48,159 bases of DNA. It comes from DATJPD01 sp036394195 (GTDB taxonomy: Bacteria; Pseudomonadota; Alphaproteobacteria; CACIAM-22H2). Shown here piece by piece: positions 26,775 through 35,120 of this stretch. Each line of letters begins with the position of its first letter. The stretch's first letter is position 1. Location: assembly GCA_036394195.1 (NCBI GenBank), contig DASWFO010000087.1:1-48159 (forward strand), read 5' to 3'. A model generated the notes under the pieces. The model was not told the DNA's origin. It ran no database searches and saw only the letters and a list, made by a program, of their open reading frames with translations. The position numbers and the translations under genes are program-made.

Positions 26775-27197
26775 TCACTTCCACGGTGTCGGCGCCGGCA
26801 CGGCGCACGGGCCGGGCACGTCGATGCTTGTGAAATCGGCCGGGCTGACGATCTCCAGATATTCCATATCCGGCGAATAATCGAACAGGTAATGCACGAT
26901 GCCGGGGCGTTGATGAACGCAGTCGCCCGCCTTCACCAGCGTCTCCTCTGTCTCGTACATGAAGCGCGCCCAGCCCTTCACCATGATGACGATGTGGAAT
27001 TTCGCCTCATGGCGGTGCCAGCCCGTGCCGGCCTCCGGCGGTTTGTTGGCCTTCACGAGCTGCGCCAGCACGTCGCCGTTGGTCGCAGCGGCGATCCCCA
27101 GATCCCGGTACAGAAAGAAATCTCGAAGTCCGTCCGACCGGTACTCGGTATCGCCTTCGTGAATGTGAGAGAAAATCGTGGAGACGAGCTGATCCAT
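26775..27197 (-). CDS. Small single-domain cupin
   Basis: This is a 140-residue protein. GGAGG lies 6 nt before ATG 27197. The cupin motif 1 WHRHEAKFHIVIMVKG and motif 2 GDCVHQRPGIVHYLFDYSPD provide a set of histidines and a glutamate for one metal. It is convergent with the MFS gene and may belong to the same catabolic cluster. Members of this superfamily include oxygenases and sugar isomerases; the reaction here is unknown. Confidence 0.82.
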   Translation of the reverse strand: MDQLVSTIFSHIHEGDTEYRSDGLRDFFLYRDLGIAAATNGDVLAQLVKANKPPEAGTGWHRHEAKFHIVIMVKGWARFMYETEETLVKAGDCVHQRPGIVHYLFDYSPDMEYLEIVSPADFTSIDVPGPCAVPAPTPWK

Positions 27198-27442
27198 CGC
27201 CATCCTCCGCGGCCTCAGATCCACAGATGCGCAAGGATTACGGATGCGAAAATCACGCCAAGCGGCGGTTTGCGGGCGCCGATCACATGGCGCGTGACGC
27301 GCGCGCCATATCAGGCAGACGGGCCAAGGCGATAGGCCTGACGGGCCCCGATTTACATCTATCGCTTTGTGTCGATCCGGACCGCGGGGATCGGATTGGC
27401 GCTGCCTACCAGAGGTGCAACTGCAACCGCGGCAGCAGCGCC

Positions 27443-28096
27443 TCAGAACTCAACTTCGAGCTCTTCGATATTCTGCGGCTCCGCCTTCGCATCCTCGATC
27501 CACGCCTTTATTTCGGGCATCGCCATGATCGTCTCGCAATAGGCGGTGCACGGCGCATCCAGCGACACGTCGTAGGTCATGAACCGTGTCACCACCGGCG
27601 CATACATCGCGTCCGCCATGCTCCGCTTGCCGAACAGGAACGGCCCGCCATAGGTGGCGAGACAGTCCCGCCAGATCATGGTCACGCGGTCGATGTCCGC
27701 CTGTGCCCGCGACCACACGTTGAAGCGCGGGAAATGGCCCTTGAGATTCATCGGCAACGCCGACCGCAAGGCACTGAAACCCGAATGCATTTCACCGCAG
27801 ATCGCACGGCAATGCGCCCGCGCCTTGCGGTCCGCGGGCAGCAGCCCGGCCTGAGGCCGGGTCTCGTTAAGATATTCGGCGATCGCCAGCGTGTCCCACA
27901 CGGTCGCGCCGTCATGGGACAGACAGGGAACCAGGATCGACGGCGACAGCAGCAGAATCTCGGCGCGGTTCGACGGATCGTCGATCGGGACCGGGCGTTC
28001 TTCGAAGTCCAGCCCGGCGAATTTTGCCAGCAGCCAGCCGCGCATCGACCACGACGAGTAGTTCTTGCTGCTGATCGTAAGGCTGGCTTTGGCCAT
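27443..28096 (-). CDS. Glutathione S-transferase family protein
   Basis: This is a 217-residue protein with an N-terminal thioredoxin-like domain (NYSSWSMRGWLLAK, the SSW site typical of a bacterial subgroup; ILVPCL with cis-proline; VWDTLAIAEYL) and a helical C-terminal domain (residues 90-217). ATG 28096 is preferred over the open upstream frame because homologous domains start there. It is divergent from the PHB depolymerase gene. The substrate is unknown. Confidence 0.88.
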   Translation of the reverse strand: MAKASLTISSKNYSSWSMRGWLLAKFAGLDFEERPVPIDDPSNRAEILLLSPSILVPCLSHDGATVWDTLAIAEYLNETRPQAGLLPADRKARAHCRAICGEMHSGFSALRSALPMNLKGHFPRFNVWSRAQADIDRVTMIWRDCLATYGGPFLFGKRSMADAMYAPVVTRFMTYDVSLDAPCTAYCETIMAMPEIKAWIEDAKAEPQNIEELEVEF

Positions 28097-28275
28097 CAAA
28101 TGTCTCTCCCGACTGCCGGACGTGCCTCCGCCTGCGCCACGCGTGCCGGCGAGTGCGAATTCCTTGATCGCATGTCGCAAAGCACGTGCCAGTTTTCCAT
28201 GCGCTGGCTTGCATATTGCATCGCAGGGGTCAGCGGGACCTCATTCTCGAGGCTCCGTTTTCGAGCACGTGCCGT

Positions 28276-29508
28276 ATGATTTACGAAGCGTATCAAGCGC
28301 ATACGGACATAATGGAGCCGGTCCAATTGATGGCCGGGGCGGCCGCCGCATTTTTCGGCGACCCCTTATTCGCCGATCGTTGGTCGGGTTTTTCCGAAAA
28401 GGTCTCCGGGCGCGACGTGGTGGCGGCTTGGGATCTGATTTCGCGGGCGCGTCTGAGCCACAAACGCCCGCATTACGGCATCGATCGCGTCACGATCGGT
28501 AACCGCGAGGTCGCCATCGAAGAAGAGGTGATCGACTCAACCCCGTTCTGCACTCTCCTGCATTGGAAAAAAGATGTCGCGGCGACACAGCCGCGCGTGC
28601 TCGTCGTGGCCCCGATGTCCGGCCATTTCGCCACGCTCCTGCGTGGCACGGTTCGCACCTTGCTTCCGGAGCAGGACGTCTACATCACGGATTGGCACAA
28701 CGCGCGCGACGTTCCGCTGAGCGATGGCTCGTTCGGTTTCGACGATTTCGTCGATCATCTGATCAGGTTCACCGAGATCCTCGGCCAGGGCGTGCATGTG
28801 GTCGCGATTTGCCAGCCCTCGGTCGCGGCACTCGCTGCGGTCGCCATCATGGCCGAAGATGCCAATCCGGCACAGCCGGCAAGCCTGACGCTCATGGCCG
28901 GCCCCGTGGATACGCGAGTCAACCCGACGCAGGTGAACCGGTTGGCCACCAGCCGGCCGATCGAGTGGTTCAAATACAACCTGATCAGCCGCGTGCCATT
29001 GCGCCATTCGGGCGCTCTGCGGCGGGTCTATCCCGGCTTCCTGCAGCTGCTGGGGTTCATGACGATGAACCTCGAGCGGCACGCGAAGTCGCATATCGAG
29101 ATGTACAACCTCACGGTCAAGGGCGATCTCGAAAAGGCGGAGGCCATCCGGACCTTTTACGAGGAGTATTTCGCCGTGATGGATCTGCCGGCCGAGTTCT
29201 TTCTGGAGACGGTTCAACGCGTCTTCCAGCAGCACGAGCTGCCGCTCGCCAAGCTGACGTGGCGGGGCCGGCGCGTCGACCCGGGTGCCATCCGACGGAC
29301 GGCCCTGCTGACGGTCGAGGGCGAGAAGGACGACATCTGCGCGATTGGACAGACGCTCGCGGCGCAGGATCTGTGCAGCGGCATCAGGCCCTACAAGAAA
29401 CGCCACTACATGCAGATGGGCGTCGGACATTACGGCGTGTTCAACGGCCGGCGCTGGAATAACGAGATCTATCCGGTCCTGCGCGACGTCATCCACATGA
29501 ACGGCTAG
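28276..29508 (+). CDS. phaZ: Intracellular polyhydroxyalkanoate depolymerase
   Basis: This is a 410-residue enzyme mobilising stored polyhydroxybutyrate. The PHB_depo architecture is complete: N-terminal MIYEAYQAHTD, nucleophile C179 in VAICQPSVA (the Cys-based lipase-box variant of this family), D352/D353 in EGEKDDIC, and H385 in GVGHYGVFNG. The length matches the family. An in-frame upstream extension is rejected because the conserved protein starts at MIYEAY. A strong hairpin follows the stop. Confidence 0.93.
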   Translation: MIYEAYQAHTDIMEPVQLMAGAAAAFFGDPLFADRWSGFSEKVSGRDVVAAWDLISRARLSHKRPHYGIDRVTIGNREVAIEEEVIDSTPFCTLLHWKKDVAATQPRVLVVAPMSGHFATLLRGTVRTLLPEQDVYITDWHNARDVPLSDGSFGFDDFVDHLIRFTEILGQGVHVVAICQPSVAALAAVAIMAEDANPAQPASLTLMAGPVDTRVNPTQVNRLATSRPIEWFKYNLISRVPLRHSGALRRVYPGFLQLLGFMTMNLERHAKSHIEMYNLTVKGDLEKAEAIRTFYEEYFAVMDLPAEFFLETVQRVFQQHELPLAKLTWRGRRVDPGAIRRTALLTVEGEKDDICAIGQTLAAQDLCSGIRPYKKRHYMQMGVGHYGVFNGRRWNNEIYPVLRDVIHMNG

Positions 29509-29515
29509 GGTCGAG

Positions 29516-29550
29516 CGCTCGGGGCGCCGCCTGAGAAGGCGCCCCGAGCG
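29516..29550. terminator. Strong hairpin between phaZ and the DUF4142 gene
   Basis: A perfect 13-bp stem (CGCTCGGGGCGCC / GGCGCCCCGAGCG) with a 9-nt loop lies between two convergent genes. There is no U-tract on either strand, but its position and stability suggest a bidirectional terminator or barrier. Confidence 0.65.
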
Positions 29551-29573
29551 GATCAACCGCCGACGCGGCCCAC

Positions 29574-30110
29574 TCAATGCAGGGTCGAGGGCGCGCTGCC
29601 CCGCGGCGCTTGCGCCGTCTGGCTGAGCCCTTCGGCCGCCTGCAGATGCTTCTGAAGGTCGGGCAGGGTCGCATTAGCGTAGTTCGCGACCTGGGAATTT
29701 TTGCTCTTCGCTTCGCTCTGGAATTCGCGGATGTCCTTCTTGTGGTCCGCGACCATGCTGCGCGCGAACTCACGATCGAACTGGGCGCCGGAGAGCTTCG
29801 ACAGCCGATCGTAGGTCCTCTTCTGCTCGGCGTTCGGAGCACTCGGCGGCGTCACGTTCATCGACCGGGCGAGCGCCGTCGCCTGCTGGTTATTCTGCGC
29901 ATGGTCGTTCTCCAGCATCTGGCCGAAGCTCCGCACGTTGTCGCTGGCCCCCTTCTGCTGGGCGAGCTGGCCCATCTGCACTTCGGCGAGATTGCCCTGG
30001 ATGGCCTTTTTCACGAATGCGGCATCGCCCTTGTCCTGGGCCAGAACGGGGCTCGCCATAAGCAGCCCTACGACGGCGATAAAGGCGGCGCGTTTCAGCC
30101 GGTTCACCAT
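29574..30110 (-). CDS. Exported DUF4142 protein
   Basis: This is a 178-residue protein with a Sec signal peptide (cleavage near VLAQD, residue 25). The mature part is the helical DUF4142 ferritin-like domain: FVKKAIQGNLAEVQMGQLA, SFGQMLENDHAQNN, and FARSMVADHKKDI. The conserved ENDH and ADHKK histidine/acid pairs are family features. The role is not established; relatives are linked to envelope stress. A degP-proximal terminator separates it from the degP operon. Confidence 0.9.
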   Translation of the reverse strand: MVNRLKRAAFIAVVGLLMASPVLAQDKGDAAFVKKAIQGNLAEVQMGQLAQQKGASDNVRSFGQMLENDHAQNNQQATALARSMNVTPPSAPNAEQKRTYDRLSKLSGAQFDREFARSMVADHKKDIREFQSEAKSKNSQVANYANATLPDLQKHLQAAEGLSQTAQAPRGSAPSTLH

Positions 30111-30194
30111 GTACTCCTCCTTCGCGGGAATGTGGAATGCGTAGGCAACGCCGGCAGCAGCGGGCGGTTCCGCGACGGCGGTATCAGGCGCAGC

Positions 30195-30227
30195 AAAAAG
30201 GCCGGGATGCGCGCAGCATCCCGGCCT
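30195..30227 (-). terminator. Intrinsic terminator after degP
   Basis: On the minus strand a 12-bp stem (AGGCCGGGATGC / GCATCCCGGCCT, 5-nt loop) is followed by TTTTT. It lies 27 bp beyond the degP stop and ends the TerB-like/degP transcript. Confidence 0.9.
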
Positions 30228-30253
30228 CGATGTGCCGACTAAGAGGTGGCCGA

Positions 30254-31735
30254 TTAACCGGCGGGGGTCGCCGCCGGCTCCAGCGACAGCGCCAGATATT
30301 GCGGCGTGCCGTCGCGCACCACCAGAAGCGGGATCGCCGGCTTCTTGGCGGTCTCGGCGGCGCGGATCTTCGCCGCGGCGTCGGCCGGCGAGGTGACCTG
30401 ATCCTGTCCGATCCGGGTGATCACATCGTTGGCCTTGAGGCCGCTTTCATCCGCCGGGCTGCCCGGCTTGACCCGGGCGACGACCACGCCGTTGACCGAC
30501 GGATCGACGCCGAGCTGGTGGCGCGTATCGTCGTTCAACGGCGCCAGCGCCACTCCGATCTTGCCCTCGCGCGGGGTTTCGGCCGACGCCGTCTTCTCCT
30601 CAGCAGGGCTGCCGATCTTGACCTGCACGGACTTCTGATGCCCGTCCCGGTAGACGGAGAGGTCGGCCATCGACCCGGCCTTCGCGTTCGCCACCTCCAT
30701 CGCGAGGTCCCGCGGCGCCTTGATCGACTTGCCGTTGAACGCCGTGATGACGTCGCCCTGTTCCAGGGTCTTGGTGGCGGGGGAGTTCTCCATCACCTTG
30801 TCGACCAGAACGCCCTCCGCTTGCGACAGTCCCATCGCCTTGGCCAGCGGCGGCGTCACCGCCTGCATCTGGACGCCCAGCCAGCCGCGCTCGACTTTGC
30901 CGTGGTCGCGCAGCTGCGCCACCACCTTCGAGGCGAGGTCGGACGGGATCGCAAAGCCGATGCCGACGCTGCCGCCGGTCGGCGAGTAGATCGCCGTGTC
31001 GATGCCGATCACCTGGCCGGACTGGTTGAACAGCGGACCGCCGGAATTGCCCGGATTGATGGGCGCATCGATCTGCAGGAAGTTGTCGTACGGGCCCTCG
31101 TTGATGTTGCGGCCATGCGCCGAGATGATGCCCGCCGTGACCGTCCCGCCGAGGCCGAACGGGTTGCCCACCGCGACCACCCAGTCGCCGACCTGCGCTT
31201 TTTCCGAATCGCCGAACGCGACGTAGGGCAGAGACTTGCCGGCGTCGATCTTGAGCAGGGCGAGGTCGGTCTTGGCATCGCGGCCGACCACCTTCGCCTT
31301 ATAGCTGTCGCCGTCATTCGTCGTAACGGTGATCTCACTGGCGCCGTCGACCACGTGATTGTTGGTCACGATGTAGCCGGCCGCATCGACGATGAAACCG
31401 GATCCCAGGGCATGTCCCGGTTGCTTTGTCGACTTATGCTGGAAGAACTGCTGGAACCCCGGCGGCAGATCCTTCGTGCCGGGCATGTCAGGCTCGTCCG
31501 CCTGGGCCACCATCTCGCGGCTCGAGATGTTGACGACCGCGGGTTTTACTTTGGTGACCAGCTCGGCAAAACCCGCTTGCTTGACGCTGGGCTCGACGGA
31601 GATCGGCGGGGATGCGGGATTGGTCGCGGACCAGGCGTGGCCGACGACCGCTCCGCCGCCGAACATCGTGGTGGCGAGCAGGGCCGCAACCAGTGCCGGT
31701 CGTCGGGCGCGGTTGCGAAATCTGAAATCGGACAT
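30254..31735 (-). CDS. degP: Periplasmic serine endoprotease DegP/HtrA
   Basis: This is a 493-residue Do-family protease and chaperone for misfolded envelope proteins. A long signal sequence (about 1-35) precedes the trypsin fold. The catalytic triad is His in TNNHVVDG (about 128), Asp in KTDLALLK (about 158) and Ser in GNSGGPLF (about 232). Two PDZ domains follow (GWLGVQMQ, and GVVVARVKPGSPADESGL). AAGGAG precedes ATG 31735. It starts 30 nt after the TerB-like gene on the same strand, so the two are probably co-transcribed. Confidence 0.95.
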   Translation of the reverse strand: MSDFRFRNRARRPALVAALLATTMFGGGAVVGHAWSATNPASPPISVEPSVKQAGFAELVTKVKPAVVNISSREMVAQADEPDMPGTKDLPPGFQQFFQHKSTKQPGHALGSGFIVDAAGYIVTNNHVVDGASEITVTTNDGDSYKAKVVGRDAKTDLALLKIDAGKSLPYVAFGDSEKAQVGDWVVAVGNPFGLGGTVTAGIISAHGRNINEGPYDNFLQIDAPINPGNSGGPLFNQSGQVIGIDTAIYSPTGGSVGIGFAIPSDLASKVVAQLRDHGKVERGWLGVQMQAVTPPLAKAMGLSQAEGVLVDKVMENSPATKTLEQGDVITAFNGKSIKAPRDLAMEVANAKAGSMADLSVYRDGHQKSVQVKIGSPAEEKTASAETPREGKIGVALAPLNDDTRHQLGVDPSVNGVVVARVKPGSPADESGLKANDVITRIGQDQVTSPADAAAKIRAAETAKKPAIPLLVVRDGTPQYLALSLEPAATPAG

Positions 31736-31765
31736 GAAGTGACTCCTTGAGTTGAGTGATCAGGT

Positions 31766-32281
31766 TCAGTGATTGAGCTTGAGACCGATGCCGGTGCTGG
31801 CGACCGCGCCGGCCTGCACGTAGTGCTGGATGACCGCGCGATCGTGATCTGAGATTCCGAGCAGGCCGCCGAGGAGGCGCAGAAGCCCCTTTTCGTCGTC
31901 GCCCGCCCTGCCGGCGAACACGACCTTGGCGACCATGGTGAACACGGCCGCGCGCTCGCGCTGCGGCAGACCGCGGTTGATGACCCGAATGAAACGGTGG
32001 ACGTCGACGGCGCGGCGATCCTCGCGTTCGGCCCAGTCGATCAGCGCCGCCACGCCTTCAGGCGCGCGGCCGGCACAATCATCGAGCATATCGCCAATGC
32101 AGCGACGGCGTGTCGCCTCCATAGGGCCGCTCAGCGTCGCCGCATGCACCAGCAACGCCGCCACCGCACGGTCCAGCGGCGGCGCAGCGGAATGGCCAGC
32201 CAGCCACGAGCGGATGCGATCCGCCCACTGGCCGAGAACATTGCACTGAGGAGCAGGCGCGGGTGGTGACAAGCTGGTCAT
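31766..32281 (-). CDS. TerB-like helical protein
   Basis: This is a 171-residue protein, probably of the TerB/DUF533-like helical family (LDRAVAALLVHAATLSGPMEATRRR, FTMVAKVVFAGRAGDDEKGLLRLLGGLLGISDHD). The last part resembles the acidic TerB metal-site helix. No signal peptide. ATG 32281 is preferred; a TTG at 32311 is the open-frame limit. It is the first gene of a likely operon with degP, downstream of a 25-bp palindrome. The family call is from pattern only. Confidence 0.65.
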   Translation of the reverse strand: MTSLSPPAPAPQCNVLGQWADRIRSWLAGHSAAPPLDRAVAALLVHAATLSGPMEATRRRCIGDMLDDCAGRAPEGVAALIDWAEREDRRAVDVHRFIRVINRGLPQRERAAVFTMVAKVVFAGRAGDDEKGLLRLLGGLLGISDHDRAVIQHYVQAGAVASTGIGLKLNH

Positions 32282-32328
32282 GGGCGTCTCGATGACGCCA
32301 TATATGGCCAAGCCACGTTAGAGGACGA

Positions 32329-32353
32329 TGTACGGAAAATTAAATTCCGTACA
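32329..32353. promoter_or_regulatory. 25-bp palindrome upstream of the TerB-like/degP unit
   Basis: TGTACGGAA-AATTAAA-TTCCGTACA is a perfect 9+9 inverted repeat with an AT-only centre. It lies 48 bp before ATG 32281 and in the gap after the monooxygenase stop. It has the shape of a TetR/MarR-type dimer operator. No such regulator is adjacent. Confidence 0.6.
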
Positions 32354-32400
32354 GAAATGGATCTTCGGAAGGCTTCAGTATGACTTGCCGCCGAGCGCAA

Positions 32401-34047
32401 TCAAGCGGGCACGGCGCCGGTGACGCGGCGCAGCACGCCGCCGATCTCCGCGAGATCGTCGCCGCGCCACGCCACGTGCTGGTCGGGGCGGATCAGCGCG
32501 TAGCGCCGGGCATAGAGATCCGCCACGGTGGCGGACGGCGCCCGCAGGATGGTGAGCGGGATGCGCGACGCGGCCGCGGCGGCGACCGCGCCGTCGATGT
32601 CCACCGCCTCGGCGCTGCGGTCCGCGAGCAAGGTGAAGCCGGCGCCGAAATGGTCATAGAGCGAGCTGCCGTCGTCGAGCCACGCATGCGGGGCCAGGCA
32701 TCCCGGATGGGCCGCGGGCACATAGTCGCGGAAATGCGCCGGCGGCGGCGCGCTGCCGTCCGGGACGATCGCCGGTGAATTCGCGTAGCGATAACCCAGC
32801 ACGACGCCCAGGGTGTTGAACTCGCGCTCCTTGGCCGCGCGGATCTGCGCCCCGGCGTGCGCCCTGTGCGCGGCCCCCGCCGGCGTGTCGTCCTCCAACC
32901 CGTCGCGATAGAGCTGATGGCTGAGCAGAGCGTGATTGGCCACCGCCTCGTCCATGACCAGGTTGTGCACCGGCTTGCGCTCGACCTCGTAGGTCGCCAG
33001 CAGCTCCGGGGCCGCCCAGCCCTGCAGCACGCCGGCAAGCTTCCAGCCGAGATCGACCGCGTCGGCGATGCCCATATTCATGCCGTAGCCGCCGAACGGC
33101 GGGTGCAGATGGCAGGCGTCGCCGGCAAGGAACACCCGGCGGTCGCGGTAGCGGTCGGCGATCAGCCGGCTGGCCGTCCACTCGTCCGAGCTCAAGATCT
33201 CATACGGCAGGTCGATGCCGGTGGCGCGGCGGATCAAAGCCGGCGCCTCGAAGTCCTGGAGCTTCATCCCCTCCGGCACCTGGGTCGGCGCAAAAAACCA
33301 GCGGTCGTCGCGGTCCATGGGACCGACCAGGCTCGGCACGTCCTTGTTCACCTGCCAGTACATGATGCCGGGTCCGTGGCGATGCGCCTCGGCCAGGCCC
33401 GGGGCGCGGAACACGACGTTGTAATGGCGCGAGATGCGGCGCACCCCGTCCATCGTGGCGCCGATCGCGTTCCGCACCGTGCTGCGGGCCCCGTCGGCGC
33501 CGATCAGATAGGCGCAGGCAATCGTCTGCTCACTGTCCGTCGTCAGGTCGCGGACGCGGGCGCGCACGCCGCTAGCGTCCTGCTCGACCGAGACCAGCTC
33601 GGCGCTGAACCGGATCTCGACCCCTGGCAAGGATTGCGCATGGCGCCGCATCACCTCCTCGACGGTGTATTGCGGGATCCACTGGCCGTGTTCGGAATAG
33701 AGCGGATTGCGGCCCGGCGCGCAGTAGTTGGCGTTCGGGATCCGCGTCAGCAGATGGCCGGCCAGTTGGGTGACGAAGAAGATATCGGACGGATAGTCGA
33801 CGCCGAGCGGCGAGGCCGCCCGCAGCTGGTCGGCAATGCCCCAGCGGCGCATGTGCTCGCGCGTGCGGACATTCGTCGTCTTCGCGCGCGGCGCATAGCC
33901 GACGCGCTCGTTGCGTTCGACGACCAGCGTACGGATGCCGCGCTGGCCGAGCTCGATGGCGGCGCCGAGTCCGACCGGCCCCGCCCCGACGATCAGGACC
34001 TGAGGTGCGATCACCGCAGGCTCACTGCGGCCGAAGTCCGACGGCAT
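32401..34047 (-). CDS. FAD-dependent aromatic monooxygenase (PheA/TfdB type)
   Basis: This is a 548-residue flavoprotein hydroxylase. The N-terminal Rossmann motif VGAGPVGLGAA (about 20-30) binds FAD. LIGADGARSTVR is the DG motif region, and GDACHLHPPFGGYGMNMGIADAVDLGWKL is the second FAD-binding motif. A C-terminal thioredoxin-like domain (LLADRSAEAVDI, then RPDQHVAWRGDD) places it in the PheA/TfdB group acting on phenolic substrates. It overlaps the end of the Bug gene by 26 bp; GTG 34014 is an alternative start. It is probably co-transcribed with that gene. Confidence 0.9.
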   Translation of the reverse strand: MPSDFGRSEPAVIAPQVLIVGAGPVGLGAAIELGQRGIRTLVVERNERVGYAPRAKTTNVRTREHMRRWGIADQLRAASPLGVDYPSDIFFVTQLAGHLLTRIPNANYCAPGRNPLYSEHGQWIPQYTVEEVMRRHAQSLPGVEIRFSAELVSVEQDASGVRARVRDLTTDSEQTIACAYLIGADGARSTVRNAIGATMDGVRRISRHYNVVFRAPGLAEAHRHGPGIMYWQVNKDVPSLVGPMDRDDRWFFAPTQVPEGMKLQDFEAPALIRRATGIDLPYEILSSDEWTASRLIADRYRDRRVFLAGDACHLHPPFGGYGMNMGIADAVDLGWKLAGVLQGWAAPELLATYEVERKPVHNLVMDEAVANHALLSHQLYRDGLEDDTPAGAAHRAHAGAQIRAAKEREFNTLGVVLGYRYANSPAIVPDGSAPPPAHFRDYVPAAHPGCLAPHAWLDDGSSLYDHFGAGFTLLADRSAEAVDIDGAVAAAAASRIPLTILRAPSATVADLYARRYALIRPDQHVAWRGDDLAEIGGVLRRVTGAVPA

Positions 34048-34990
34048 CCACGACCTGCTTCCATTCGCGGCGCTGGGCCGCGAGGAACCCCGCCAGGGCC
34101 TCGGGCGCGCCAGGATTGGGATAGACCCCGAGCTCGGCCAGCCGCGACACGATCTCCGGCACCTGGATCGCCTGGTTCACCTCGCGGTTGAGCCGGGCGA
34201 CGACCGTCGGCGGCGTTCCGGTCGGTGCAAAGACGGCAAACCAGCCGATTGATTCGAAACCCGGCAGCATCTCGGCCACCGTCGGAACGGCCTCATAGCC
34301 CGGGAGGCGTTGACGCGAGGTCACCGCCAACGCGCGCAGCTGCTCCGCCTTCACCTGCGGCACCAGCGGCGGCAGGCCGTCGATGGTCATCAGCGATTCG
34401 CCGCTGACCGTCGCCGTCACCGAAGCCGTCGAGCCGTTATAGGCGACCGGGTACAGCTCGATGCCGGCGGCGCGGTCCAGCATGTAGCCGGTGAGGTGCG
34501 GCACCGAGTTCAGCAGCGGAAAGGCGAACGCGATCTTCCCCGGCTGTGCCTTGGCACGCTGGATCAGGTCGGAGAGGCTGGTGATGCCGCTCCGCGTCGC
34601 AACCGCGACCATCATCGGGCTGGTTCCCACCGCCGCCACCGGCAGGAGGTCGCGGTCAACGTCGAACTGCGGATCCTTGAACAAGTAGGGAGTCAGTGTG
34701 ACGGTGGAGGCGGCGACGAGCGCGAACGTCGTCCCGTCGGCCGGCGAGCGCACGAAAGCACTCATGCCGGGAATGCCGCCCGCCCCCGGCCGATTGTCGA
34801 CGATCACCCGCTGGCCGAGCGGCACCGCGATCCGGTCGCTGATCAGCCGCGCGATGATATCGGGCGCGGTTCCGGCCGGCGACGGCACGATGAATTTCAC
34901 CGGCTTGGTCGGCCAGGTCTGCGCCGCAACACCGCCGGCGGCACCGAGCACCGACAGAATCGCGAGCAACATGCGTGCGAGGTGTCTCAT
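34022..34990 (-). CDS. Bug/TctC-family solute-binding protein
   Basis: This is a 322-residue periplasmic binding protein with a Sec signal peptide (to about AAQTWP, residue 25), then KPVKFIVPSPAGTAPDIIARLIS and GQRVIVDNRPGAGG, the family hallmarks. It is first in a two-gene unit with the FAD monooxygenase, suggesting that it binds the monooxygenase substrate or a signal. It is divergent from the LysR gene. No TctAB permease is nearby. Confidence 0.93.
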   Translation of the reverse strand: MRHLARMLLAILSVLGAAGGVAAQTWPTKPVKFIVPSPAGTAPDIIARLISDRIAVPLGQRVIVDNRPGAGGIPGMSAFVRSPADGTTFALVAASTVTLTPYLFKDPQFDVDRDLLPVAAVGTSPMMVAVATRSGITSLSDLIQRAKAQPGKIAFAFPLLNSVPHLTGYMLDRAAGIELYPVAYNGSTASVTATVSGESLMTIDGLPPLVPQVKAEQLRALAVTSRQRLPGYEAVPTVAEMLPGFESIGWFAVFAPTGTPPTVVARLNREVNQAIQVPEIVSRLAELGVYPNPGAPEALAGFLAAQRREWKQVVDAVGLRPQ

Positions 34991-35064
34991 GGCGTGTCCT
35001 CCGGGGCGCGCAGGCGCGGGGCCGTATTCGACCGTCGTTGTCCTCTTCGTACGCTTTCACGGGG

Positions 35065-35099
35065 GATCACCGGAAGATGGCAAAATTGACCCGGTGATC
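35065..35099. promoter_or_regulatory. Inverted repeat between LysR gene and Bug/monooxygenase unit
   Basis: GATCACCGG (35065-35073) and CCGGTGATC (35091-35099) are perfect 9-bp arms with a 17-bp spacer. The site lies 21 bp before the LysR start and about 75 bp before the Bug gene start, where LysR regulators usually bind. Confidence 0.6.
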
Positions 35100-35120
35100 A
35101 TCTATTGTTATCGCTACCGC

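Noticed and set aside
30137..31750. 537-codon plus-strand frame opposite degP
   Set aside because: It is a shadow of an intact degP and runs through the degP terminator.
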